Positions 43,745 through 51,797 of a stretch of 51,797 nucleotides of DNA are shown one piece after another (the stretch's first letter is position 1; the number at the start of each line of letters is the position of its first letter). The stretch covers positions 833,209 to 885,005 of the forward strand of contig BFEA01000037.1 in the NCBI GenBank assembly GCA_003427395.1, written 5' to 3'. A program made the translations under genes and the position numbers. Source of the DNA: Chara braunii (Eukaryota; Streptophyta; Charophyceae; Charales; Characeae). Under the pieces are notes generated by a model, which was not told where the DNA came from, searched no databases, and was given only the letters and a program-made list of their open reading frames with translations.

Positions 43745-44985
43745 GACGGTTATCCTTTGAAAAGACCAAATGGATTCCCGAATTCCCGCCTTGATCGCGC
43801 ATTTGGTGACATACCCAGTGAATGGAATTCCCCCCCCCCGCTCCCCGGATACTCCCTGCTACTTCCTTATTCACTGTGCACCCTGTGATCATTGCGAAAT
43901 CCCGTCGTATGAGGGTAATCTTCGCGCCGCCATCCACTAGTGCATCGGTGTGGTGAGTTCCGACCTGGACTTTCAGTTTTCCTACAGGTAGTGCGTGGAA
44001 GCTAAGTTTAGTGCCCGGTGGCGCTCTCATAACTTCGCCACCTTCTCGGTCCGACAAGTTCAGACGAATATCAGCAAAGGCTTTTTCCAAATCTTCCAAG
44101 CCCTTTGGAATGCTCTGGAGGTTAGAGACTCCTTGTGGCGTCTCGGCCTCCTCGGGTCCTTGTTCCTGTGGTTCCGGAGCCTCCTCTACTTCTACACGTT
44201 TACGCGTCAATAGTTGCCTGAGACCCTTGAGTAGTCTCGGGCTTGCCTGCAGCATGGTCTGGAAGGATACCGACACCATGGTGCCCAGGAGTTTGCTCAG
44301 TGTGTCATCTAATTCGGGCAGCGTCAGAATCGGGATCTGGTACCAGAATTTCTTTTTTGCCGCCGTTGCTTTATCTATCGGTTCCTCTTCCCTCGTTTTT
44401 CCATAGACCTTCTCCTGCTCCCCGGCCTCAGCTTCCTCCTGTTCTGCACTAGCCCCCGCGACTTCTTCCATTATTGTGTCTCGGATGAGCTTCTTTTCTG
44501 CGCCAGCCCGTCGAGTAGTGATGTTTACCCTATCCTGCCCCGTGCTTTCTAGGATAAAATTGGCCTGTGGTCCCCGTCCCCTTGGCTGGTCCCAGGCAAT
44601 CTCGCCTATCGGCTCTGCTTCTACGGCAGCTATCTCTAAGTTATTCAGGAGGATGACGGCTCGCCGCATCCCTCCTGGCGAGTTCCAATTGACACGCTCT
44701 CCCCTTGGTCCGAGGATCTCGCCTTTGAGGGACCTGCTGCACCTCTGCCGCTCGATAGCGTGATTGAGTCTCGGACAGGCCCGTACGAAATACCCAATCA
44801 TGGTGCAATACTTGCATTGTTCGTTGGTCGGCTCCCTCCTGCCAAATCCCCGGCTTGCTACCGCTGCCGGAACCACGGCTTCTTGGGGCGGGAGGGCGGG
44901 AGGGCGGGTCGAGATACTTGCGCCCGCATCACTAATAGTGCGTTTTCCACTCTTTTTGAGACTGGTTTGGGGGTTTCGATCATGT
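43725..44985 (-). pseudogene. E2 nucleocapsid zinc knuckle and protease active site
   Basis: The frame continues open to 45032, but beyond about 44985 it reads across the inversion junction, so those residues are not native. The zinc knuckle CKYCTMIGYFVRAC (44816-44775) has Tyr instead of His, from a C-to-T change in a CAT codon. A long acidic segment (EQEEAEAGEQEK and similar) follows. The protease site reads ALVDGGAKITLI (near 43934), where DSGA is normal. The reading frame shifts at a run of ten C (43830-43839), after which the true continuation (TGYVTKCAIKAG) lies in the frame of the next feature. Confidence 0.8.
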
Positions 44986-45247
44986 AACAAAGGTAGCCGA
45001 CACGATGGAACGAATTCACGTGAACTGCGCATGGCTGGCGGAAGAATTCTATAGGACGTCCTTGAAATTCTGGCCCTTCCACGGTGATAGAGCTCGGGAG
45101 GTTCTTATCATTTTGGATATTGAAACGAATGACCGACAAGAGGTGGCCACGGAAACTAGAGAGGCCATAATCTGTCGTGAGGTGGCAGCGACACCCTGTT
45201 ATGTGGACGACGTTTTTAAACTGTTTGAGGTGTTGTGGTTCGACTAA
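44985..45247 (+). pseudogene. ORF-A copy 2 (A2), C-terminal half, displaced by inversion
   Basis: The frame around ATG 45005 encodes VADTMERIHVNC, then EEFYRTSLKFWPFHGD, EVLIILDIE and CYVDDVFKLFEVLWFD. It lines up with the C-terminal half of A3 (EYYRAFLEMGPFGGE, EVLRILRAV, VYVDDLYRLYELMDE) and A1 (DFFRLSVEAGPFEGN). The N-terminal half is missing here and is found on minus at 48905-49399, so the ATG at 45005 is an internal Met. Function unknown. Confidence 0.72.
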
Positions 45248-45370
45248 GCGCAGGAAAAGCCGTGGGGCCAGGCAAACATGGGGAAAATTGCTAAGATAAG
45301 GGAGTGGGATGTCTGGCCATTGTAGGGTTCGGTGCGGATCACGAGCCAGGAGAACGAAGGCGAGTGTGTG

Positions 45371-46144
45371 ATGGCGCGAAGAAGGACGTTCCTGGAGGAA
45401 CGCCCCTTGGGCATTGAGCCGCCTAGGGAAGTACCGGGTGGGGTAGAGGTTAGCTTGCCGACGACAAGTGAAGGCTGGCACCAGGTGGCAGATTGGGTCG
45501 GGGTCGAGCTTGTGGAAAATATGGTTTACTTGGTAACGAAAGTTGAGTGGCGTGCGGATGAGAATGGGGAATGGAACACAGACCCGCGGGGGCATGTGCG
45601 TGCGAAAGGACGACTGTATGTGTCAGAAGATGGGTGGAGGGAGTTCGCAGTTCGGCTGGCATTAGGAGAAGACCTGTTGAGCATGTTTGAAGGGGCATGG
45701 CAGTTAGTATGGCGAACGGGATTTGAGTTCGCAGATCCGCAGGTCCACGATGTAACAGCAGACCTTAGGGTAGCCATGGTCGGGGGTTTCGAATTGCCTA
45801 GTGAAAATGTACGAATGAGGTTGCCGCCCTTCCTGTTGGAAAGGCTGGGCGGTCTGGGACTTGTTAGACAAGCGGTAGCCGACCTCGCAAGTCTGACATA
45901 TGAAGATGCGATGGTACATCGAGAATACTATCGGGCCTTCCTAGAAATGGGGCCGTTCGGTGGGGAGCAGAAGTATGAGGTGTTGCGCATCCTGCGTGCT
46001 GTGTTTAGCACCAGGCTGAGGGCTCCGACCGTAGGAAGTGAGGTCCTGTGGGGTGTCATCCGACGGGAAATAAGTCAAGGGATGGTGTACGTGGATGATC
46101 TGTACCGATTGTATGAGCTAATGGACGAAGGGACAGACCAATAA
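45371..46144 (+). CDS. ORF-A copy 3 (A3), intact, unknown function
   Basis: An uninterrupted 257-aa frame from ATG 45371 (MARRRTFLEERPLG) to TAA 46142-46144, the only intact member of the family. An in-frame GTG upstream at 45332 would add 13 residues, but the ATGGC start is shared with A1, A2, A4 and gag. Features: Arg-rich N-terminus, GGVEVSLP near residue 24, GRLYVSEDGW with FAVRLALGEDLL (about 79-102), LPPFLLERL near 156, MGPFGGEQKYEVLRILRAVF near 195, and VYVDDLYRLYELMDE at the end. It looks soluble and mostly helical, with no signal peptide or membrane span. It resembles no family I recognise. The family is tandem within E2, upstream of gag once the inversion is undone, so it is probably an accessory retrotransposon protein. 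Confidence 0.75.
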   Translation: MARRRTFLEERPLGIEPPREVPGGVEVSLPTTSEGWHQVADWVGVELVENMVYLVTKVEWRADENGEWNTDPRGHVRAKGRLYVSEDGWREFAVRLALGEDLLSMFEGAWQLVWRTGFEFADPQVHDVTADLRVAMVGGFELPSENVRMRLPPFLLERLGGLGLVRQAVADLASLTYEDAMVHREYYRAFLEMGPFGGEQKYEVLRILRAVFSTRLRAPTVGSEVLWGVIRREISQGMVYVDDLYRLYELMDEGTDQ

Positions 46145-46247
46145 AAGAGATCAAGGAAAGAAAAGGAAGATTCAAGCTAGAAACCAGGGAGTGTTCGGGC
46201 GGGAGCTGAAGATTAAATGAAATAAGTAAAACCGCTTGCTGTTTAAA

Positions 46248-46255
46248 CTGTGCAG
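46248..46255 (+). promoter_or_regulatory. Putative 3' splice acceptor before A4
   Basis: GTTTAAACTGTGCAG then G ends 18 nt before ATG 46274. The same TGTGCAG precedes A2 and gag. Confidence 0.4.
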
Positions 46256-46273
46256 GGGACTACTAAGTCAAAA

Positions 46274-47059
46274 ATGGCGATGAGACGCGCCCGGATGTTG
46301 CGACGACCCATGCATCCGCGACCACCCACGGAAAGTGGAGGCGGATGGGAGGTTTCGCTCCCAGCAAGCTACATGATCCAAGGACTGGACATCGAATGGA
46401 GGGTCGTGACCCTGGGAAGGGGTCAAGCATTCATGATGGTGGAATGTTTGTGGGATGCTATGAGGATTAACAGGGGACCCGGGGACGACCTGTACACTGA
46501 CCTCAGGGTGACAGGAACCGTATACCTACCAGAGTCCGGGTGGCACATGTTAGGGACGGAGTTGGCACTAGGACATGGGTTGTTGCCAGTCTTCCAAAAG
46601 GCTACTAAGGTACTAAGCCGAGTAGGCCAGGAAGTGCGGGGGAGAAGAAACGTGGGATTAAGAACTCGGGTGGAGGCCGGGGGGTGACGAGAGTTTAAGG
46701 CCCCAATGACCGGGTTGAGGTGTCGAGTACCTCGTTTCATGGTGGACTTGGTATTCGGTAGCATCAAGAGAGCTAGGGACCTGGTGGACTCGACCCTGGT
46801 CTGGATACACCTCTTCCGACCACAAACAACGAGCATGTTCTACGATGTGTCGGTCAGACATGGGCCATTATGGGGGAATCAGGCCTGGGAGCTACTCGAA
46901 TTGCTCGAGATCTTGATATTCGGATTGCCCCACCTGTCGTTTGAAGAATATGAGCCAATAATTATCAGGGAAATAGAGATGGGGGAAAATTACCTTGCTG
47001 GGTTGGCTGACCTGTTCGAGGAACCGGATGAGCAGGGCAGGCCTGAGAGACCAGCATGA
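46274..47059 (+). pseudogene. ORF-A copy 4 (A4), one in-frame stop
   Basis: A single frame of 261 codons from ATG 46274 (MAMRRARMLRRP) to TGA 47057-47059, broken only by TGA at 46685-46687. The paralog A2 reads GGWKEFKPP where A4 reads GG, stop, REFKAP, so the stop is a TGG-to-TGA change. Family landmarks: GGWEVSLPA (near residue 24), GTVYLPESGW and ELALGHGLLPVF, VPRFMVDLVFG, RHGPLWGNQAWELLELLEIL, and MGENYLAGLADLFEEPDE. The C-terminal tail is acidic and Pro-rich. No domain is recognised. It follows A3 by 129 nt. Confidence 0.72.
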
Positions 47060-47486
47060 GAGAACGTGTCAGGGAGAGGCAGGGAAATAAAGGATGAGTA
47101 CTAAGATAAGTAGGCAGCTATCAACAAAAGAGGGGCAGTGGTTGGAGTTCCGGCCGACCCAATGATGCGGCAAGGAGGAACTAGGAAGACCACCCGCACC
47201 AAAAGTTCTGGGGCACCTGGATGCCAATAAGCCAAAAGGGCCATACCTGATAGGAAAACCACTAGGCTCAGGCACCGCCCTAAGAATCTAAGCGCGACAG
47301 TAAAGAAATGCCAAGCGGCGGCGGCATGGCCCGGTAGAAGAAAACCTGAAGGACGCCCCGGGAGAAAAAAGTCAGAAGAGTCGTACTAATTAATGTAAGA
47401 CGCGAAACATGGGAATAAGCGGACTTTAGGGCCGGGACTAGGGCAGTTATGAACAACCGGCCATTTTTCGCAAAAAAAAATTTCCA
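47060..47486 (+). other. Spacer between A4 and gag
   Basis: Non-coding on the sense strand of this segment. The minus ORFs here are shadows. It ends in an A-run (47472-47480) and a TGTGCAG acceptor-like site. Confidence 0.5.
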
Positions 47487-47493
47487 TGTGCAG
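47487..47493 (+). promoter_or_regulatory. Putative 3' splice acceptor before E2 gag
   Basis: TGTGCAG then G lies 13 nt before ATG 47507. The in-frame ATG at 47486 overlaps it, so if the site is used, translation must begin at 47507, where the context AAGAAATGGCG is favourable for plants. Confidence 0.4.
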
Positions 47494-47506
47494 GCTAGGT
47501 AAAGAA

Positions 47507-48890
47507 ATGGCGACTGAGGAAGGGTTCGATGATCAGCAGAGCGGAGGGAATCAGGGCACGAATGGGGATGGGGAACGAAACGAGGGATCAGTAAGGGATC
47601 GAGAGTCAGCCAAACTGGAAGGAACCCGAGAAGACGGAAAAAACGCCTCAATTGGGGAAAGTTCGGGGAAAGCTAGGGGTAGCAAAAGGGGACCTCAGGA
47701 AAACAGGGAACGGGGAAACGATATGAGAACAAGTCCTCGGAACTCAGCAGGAGCCACCCCTAAAACGACAAAAGTCTCGGATGCCAGTCGTAAATTGGCA
47801 GAAATAGAAAAGCAGACTGCAGAATTTAAGGCAAGGCTTATCGAGCAGATGATGGCCGGGGACGAGGAGGACCCCTAGAGCGCAGTGTCACGTGAGGGAC
47901 GCGGGACCAGTCAGGACGAGGCCAGGTATGAGGGGAAGGATAATAGCCGCAAAGAAACGCCTAGCAAGAAGGGGAAGGACAAGAACGACCCCCCAGCGGA
48001 AGGAACGGAAAACGCTATGACCCCACCCGCCATCAACAGCAGCACTACCAGACTACCCGCCACGCCGAAAGTAACAGGGGCGAATGACGGACTCTGGAGC
48101 CTTAGGGAAAGAGTGCTAGGATGGTTCGACCCAGAAGGAACGCCGAAAACCAGGGGGAAGTAGAGGGAAAGCAAGGAAGGGGAAGGGACCAGTGCAGCCG
48201 GAGAAGCGGGTGGCTCCGAAGATGGTCTTAAGAGAGTAGTCGCCACCCTCACCAAGACACTGTACAAGAACCAGGGGTATCTCGCAGATGCAAAAAAGAA
48301 ACTCACGTTCGATGGGGCCAACATTACGGAGTTTCTAATAGATTATGAGAACCTAACAGCCTTACTGAAATGAACGGAAGAGGAAAAGATGGAGCACCTA
48401 GGGCAGCACGTGTCGCTAAGCTTGGGAAGGGACATTATGGCCATCGTCGCCTCCAGTGGATCCTGGAAAGAAACCAGGAATGAGATGACGAGGAAATACC
48501 TGAAGGCAGAGAAAATGGCAACAAAGGCCGAATTAGCCGCAGTCCAGAGGAAAAACTATGCGACTTACAACGATTTCCTAAGGGCGTTCACGTTAGTGGC
48601 TCTGCGAATTCCCGGGGTAACGGACCGCATAATGAGCAAGTACTTCCTCAGGCAGTTTTCCGAGTTTGATAAGGATAAGATTCTGTCGGCATACCAATAG
48701 ACCAGCAAGTTCGAATACACGAGGGATGTGGATTTCAGCACTGTAACAGATCTTGCGGAAAAGACAGTAGTGACCGAAACACTAGCCCTGCTTAAGGAAG
48801 GGGAAGTCATAGACCTGACGGCGAAAACAGGAGATAAGGTCAAGAAGGGCATAGAAAGCTTGCACGAGAAGGTTAGTCTGCCAGGCACTA
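47507..48890 (+). pseudogene. gag: E2 gag (inverted relative to pol), four in-frame stops
   Basis: One frame runs unshifted for about 1.38 kb with stops TAG 47876-47878, TAG 48161-48163, TGA 48371-48373 and TAG 48698-48700. The N-terminal 130 residues are charged and disordered (Gly/Asn/Glu/Lys-rich). The Ty3-type capsid follows: KKLTFDGANITEFLIDYENL (about 48297-48356), a Trp-expected stop before TEEEKMEHLGQHV, then SWKETRNEMTRKYLKAEKM, DFLRAFTLVALRIPGV and KYFLRQFSEFDKDKIL. The C-terminal helix KVKKGIESLHEKVSL runs to the inversion edge. The zinc knuckle that belongs next is on minus at 44816. Confidence 0.83.
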
Positions 48891-48904
48891 GTAGCTTTAT
48901 TGGT

Positions 48905-49399
48905 GAGTTTTTGATTTTAGTAGGCGCTTTTCAAGCTGCGCCCAACGTGGCAACATTAGCAGCCATTGGTTCGGGCGCCAGGCGGTTTAAATTCCTTCCA
49001 TCCTCCCATCACGACTCTACTGCTGACCGTATCCCAACCTTTGTTAGCAAACCTCTCCCCCGACTGTCGAGCCCTTGCCTCAGCGTCCCCCAGAAGCCAC
49101 ATTGGGTCCTGCCCTGCCGCGAGCGTCGTGCAGAACAGGTGCCAACCTTGCTCAGAGAAAACGACCATCCCAACCGCTTCCACCCTGCCTTCCGCAATCT
49201 CCTCCTAACCTTCCTCTTCCCTCAACGGGTTCCAAACACGTTCTATCCATAAGTACGATAGTTCCGGCACAATCTCATACCCCCGCCAGTCACATGTGGT
49301 CCCTTTCCATTCATTACTTGGCGGTATAGACATCTCTACTCCTCTCCCAATACGTTTTGGTTCCCATGTGCAGTCCCGTGGCAGAAATTCCCGGGCCAT
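48905..49399 (-). pseudogene. ORF-A copy 2 (A2), N-terminal half
   Basis: Minus frame from ATG 49399 (MAREFLPRDC) with GRGVEMSIPP, LSYLWIERVW, then one TAG near 49207-49205, then GMVVFSEQGWHLFCTTLAAG, RVVMGGWKEFKPPG to about 48965. A frameshift continues the match as MLPRWAQLEKRLL to about 48905, where the inversion edge begins. The C-terminal half is at 44985-45247 on plus. The stop replaces a codon between EEEG and EEIAEGR. Confidence 0.7.
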
Positions 49400-49409
49400 C
49401 GCTCCCTAC

Positions 49410-49416
49410 CTGCACA
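49410..49416 (-). promoter_or_regulatory. Putative 3' splice acceptor before A2
   Basis: On minus, CTATGTGCAG then G lies 10 nt before ATG 49399, repeating the arrangement seen before A4 and gag. Confidence 0.4.
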
Positions 49417-49453
49417 TAGTCGACCACCCGTTTTTCTCCAGTTAAGCCCCCCC

Positions 49454-50264
49454 TCAGAAGTCCCAGTCCTCTATCTCGTTCCCATCCTCATCATCACTGG
49501 AATCCTCCTCCTCGTCTAAGAACATCTCTTTCACCCCTTCCAAGAAGGTTTCCCCTGCTGCCACGTTTTGGTAGACTATCTGCCAATGCACCGGACTAGG
49601 AACAAAAACTTCGTCCGCGCTGAGGAGGTTTAACACCTCAGCTAATTCTTCCGCCCAGTTTCCTTCAAACGGCCCCGCTTCCACCGACAGTCTAAAGAAG
49701 TCTTGTCTAGCACACTGGTACAGCCTCAGGCGTGTCATTGATTGGCATATACGTTCCAGCCTATCCCTGGTCCCAAAGACTGCATCCACCAGAAACGGGG
49801 GTAGCACGCACCTCATTGTCCTAAGAGGTCGTCTCATTTTCTCCCGGTCCCCGAGTTCCACTCGCACCTCTATCCTTTCCATCTCCATTTCTGCCCGCTG
49901 ACACGCTGCCCATACCACCTCCCGTTCAGCTTGCCTAAACAGCTGATCCGGTGCCGTGCCCAATACTAGTCCCACTACCATTGCATTTTTCATTTCCTGT
50001 GACAGATAGACCCATCCTCGAGCTTCCAATGTTCCCCGAAATTCTAGATCCATCAAGCAGGGTGAGAGTCTCGTCAGGCTGACCTTAGTCCAGATTCTCT
50101 ATCCAGAGGAACGCGTCCTTCTCGTCCAGCATCACGGTTTCATAGGTTGGTTCTAGGTCGGTCCACGTCCCTTCTTCTGGGAGAACAACAGATACTCCAC
50201 CCCTTACCTCTATAGGCATTTCCGGACTACTAAAGTAGACAGGAGGCGACAACCATCGCGCCAT
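49454..50264 (-). pseudogene. ORF-A copy 1 (A1), frameshifted
   Basis: The N-terminal part begins at ATG 50264 (MARWLSPPVYF) with RGGVSVVLPEEG and DAFLWIENLD, then hits TAA near 50087. A one-base frameshift in that area leads into a 200-residue frame to TGA 49454-49456: ARGWVYLSQEM, VGLVLGTAPDQLFRQAE, VLPPFLVDAVFG, DFFRLSVEAGPFEGNWAEEL, then AGETFLEGVKEMF and a strongly acidic tail (EEEDSSDDEDGNE). It is the first family member after the E2 leader. Function unknown. The acidic tail is strongest here and weaker in A4. Confidence 0.72.
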
Positions 50265-50891
50265 CTTATTTCCCGACGCTCGTCCGGGTTTCTCTAACTT
50301 TCCTTATCCATTTCCCAGGTGCCATTGCCCTTACCATACCCCCAATCGATCACCATAGGCCCGCATTCCCTTTTCTTGGTTCCACTTTCTTCCGACTCTT
50401 ATCCAACCTCATCCTCATGTTCTCTCACTCGTGCGGACTTAGACTTGGGGTGAGAGTAGACTTAGAGACCCGGTCCCCATCCAACACTCATCAGGCAACT
50501 TTACAGAGGGAGGCACAAAAAGCAAAACTCAGGCAAACGTTGCACACAGGTCGGTCATCTCCTCACCGACCTCTTCCCCGGAAATGGTCTCTCCACTGTT
50601 ACTATCGGCAGGGTTTTACCCCATACCTCAAGCGCAGCTCAACCGTCACGAGCGCGGTACCCAGGTCTCGGCAAGGCATTCGCCCTTTCCTCCTTACCCA
50701 GAATACCCCATCCCGACTTGCCACTCGTGTACCCACCGTTAATCTCGGGAATCACCCCGCACATCTCGGTGAGGCCATTGGAGCCGGCCGTCCAGGCATT
50801 TCACTTCCATCGGTCCGACAAGAATCAACTTTTTCCAAGCCATGCTATGTGAAGCTTTTAATCGCCTCTGAGGCTCCTTCCTTGCCCCACA
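50265..50891 (-). other. E2 leader between the 5' LTR and A1
   Basis: No protein recognised; the 169-aa plus ORF is antisense and has no motif. A primer-binding site should lie next to 50891. On minus the sequence there is TGTGGGGCAAGGAAGGAGCC, which begins TGTGG/TGGGG but does not match initiator-Met, so the primer is unidentified or the junction is rearranged. Confidence 0.5.
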
Positions 50892-51797
50892 TCTCTAGGC
50901 AGTGGAGTCCCAATGCTTGGTTCTAGCCTCCTGGGTATGGCTTATATAGGCTGGAACAGGTGCACCGCCCAACCTCTAGGCCCCTCCAAGTGCCTCTAGG
51001 TGGAGCGAGGTACCCCAAAGGCCAAATTTTTTGTTTTGGCCTCTCCAGGGGTACCTAGTCCTCATTTTGGCCAGGTACATGCAGTCCGAGAGACTGGTAC
51101 CCTCTCGAACTACCCCTTGGCCTACCCTGACCTCTTTTTACTTCAAAAAGTGCTGCCTTTTGGGGTACCCTTTCCCAAAATGCAGCCTTTACTGAAAATT
51201 GAGGGCCTCAAGGCCCATTTTTAACCTTTTTCTTGGTCTAGGCCTCCTTTGGGTAGGCCGTTGCATTTTCCCAAGTGGCGGCACAGATCTCAGCCTTGGA
51301 TTTGGCTGAGATCTATGGTTCTCATCATTCCAAGTTACTCCAAGCTCCCCTTGCTCCAAATTTGAGTCCTTTGCTCCAATTTTCAATTTTTTTTGATGTA
51401 CCTGGCCCAAACCTTGGGCCAAATTCGCAGTTTTGTCTTGCTCCTCTCTTTGTTTTCCCTCCATTTTGCTGCCAACTCATTCCGGAGCTAGCCGTTTTGT
51501 GTCAGCCCACAAAGAACGGCTAGATGTCCTCGATCATGGTATCAGATTTCAGATCTAAGGCCCAAAATGAGCCAGCCAACTCACATCAGCATTTTTCCTT
51601 ATTTTTGTTGCTTTAATTCAGATATTGCAGAGATAATGCCCCAAGGGCCTTATCTCTGCAATCCGGACTGCACTCCTAGGATCTAGGAGGGATGAGGTCA
51701 TCATTGGGACCTGCCCATCCCTACTGCTGCAGTCCCAACCTGGCGGCACATTTTCCTCCACTCATTCCTCCTCCTTTGTCTCATTCTCCCCCTTTTT
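50892..51797 (-). repeat. E2 5' LTR, partial, with a 343-bp deletion
   Basis: It aligns closely with 31529-31580 and then 31924-32590 plus 33972-34160. Relative to the 3' LTR it lacks the bases equivalent to 31581-31923, with GCTT at both ends of the missing part, and lacks the nested solo LTR. The TATA box at 50941-50948 is retained. The copy continues past the window end. Confidence 0.8.

Larger units (their letters stand above)
31529..51797 (-). mobile_element. E2: giant minus-strand Ty3-like retrotransposon with accessory ORFs and an internal inversion
   Basis: On the minus strand the element has a 5' LTR (beyond 51797 to 50892), leader, accessory ORFs, gag, pol, a polypurine tract (35541-35556) and a 3' LTR (35540 to 31529). 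The segment of about 44985-48895, holding the A2 end, A3, A4 and gag, is inverted. It is more than 20 kb long even without the nested solo LTR. The pairing of LTRs with this pol rests on position, orientation and the polypurine tract; no target duplication can be checked because the 5' end is outside the window. The pol belongs to a Ty3 branch with DLYSGYDQ and YVDD in RT, unlike E1. Confidence 0.72.

Noticed and set aside
43725-45032. Full 435-aa minus ORF as one native protein
   Set aside because: Its first 16 or so codons read across the inversion edge and its last 35 or so are out of frame after the ten-C run.
44858-45595. 245-aa minus ORF overlapping A2 and A3
   Set aside because: It is a shadow of A2/A3 on the opposite strand and spans the inversion edge.

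Overview
The window is plant-lineage nuclear DNA made almost entirely of decayed, nested Ty3/gypsy-type LTR retrotransposons, satellites and minisatellites. I found no convincing host gene, rRNA, tRNA or CRISPR array. The evidence for the lineage is Ty3-like gag-pol with a chromodomain-like integrase tail, primer sites complementary to initiator-Met tRNA (TGGTATCGGAGC), telo-boxes (AAACCCTAA) and abundant LTR DNA. The gag types (long charged coiled coil before the capsid) fit a charophyte alga such as Chara, but the sequence alone does not prove the species.

Layout. 1-4238: a long LTR-like repeat on the minus strand, with a satellite at its left edge. 4239-6127: non-coding DNA with telo-boxes and three copies of a 48-nt palindrome. 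6128-14862: element E1, a complete plus-strand Ty3 element (two LTRs, primer site, gag, protease, RT, RNase H, integrase, candidate target duplication), broken by stops and frameshifts. 14863-19258: non-coding DNA with a possible minus-strand LTR, a gag N-terminal fragment, a minisatellite and CAT-type microsatellites. 19259-21470: element E3 (gag, protease, start of RT), cut off by the LTR of E4 (21471-21931), whose gag and protease lie at 23960-26150 after an assembly gap and an AT-rich tract. 27400-31375: three different tandem arrays (54, 80 and 91 bp units).

31529-51797+: element E2, a giant minus-strand element. Its 3' LTR is 31529-35540 and contains a nested solo LTR (32591-33967). A polypurine tract abuts it at 35541. 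Integrase, RNase H, RT, protease and nucleocapsid lie at 39796-44985. Its 5' LTR runs from 50892 out of the window.

The most unusual content is in E2. A family of mutually related proteins of about 200-260 aa, which I call ORF-A, is present in four copies: A1 (49454-50264, minus), A2 (split between 48905-49399 minus and 44985-45247 plus), A3 (45371-46144 plus, intact) and A4 (46274-47059 plus, one stop). Gag is also on the plus strand (47507-48890) although pol is on the minus strand. One inversion of about 44985-48895 explains all of this: undoing it restores A2 and gives the order LTR, A1, A2, A3, A4, gag, nucleocapsid-protease, RT, RNase H, integrase, polypurine tract, LTR on one strand. 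Four accessory ORFs upstream of gag recall the single extra ORF of plant Ogre elements, but I do not recognise the family. Their starts share ATGGC, and three ORFs have TGTGCAG, which looks like a 3' splice acceptor, just upstream.

All elements look inactive. Reading frames are mostly broken by TAG/TGA/TAA at positions where Trp or Gln is expected, which points to C-to-T decay at methylated sites.
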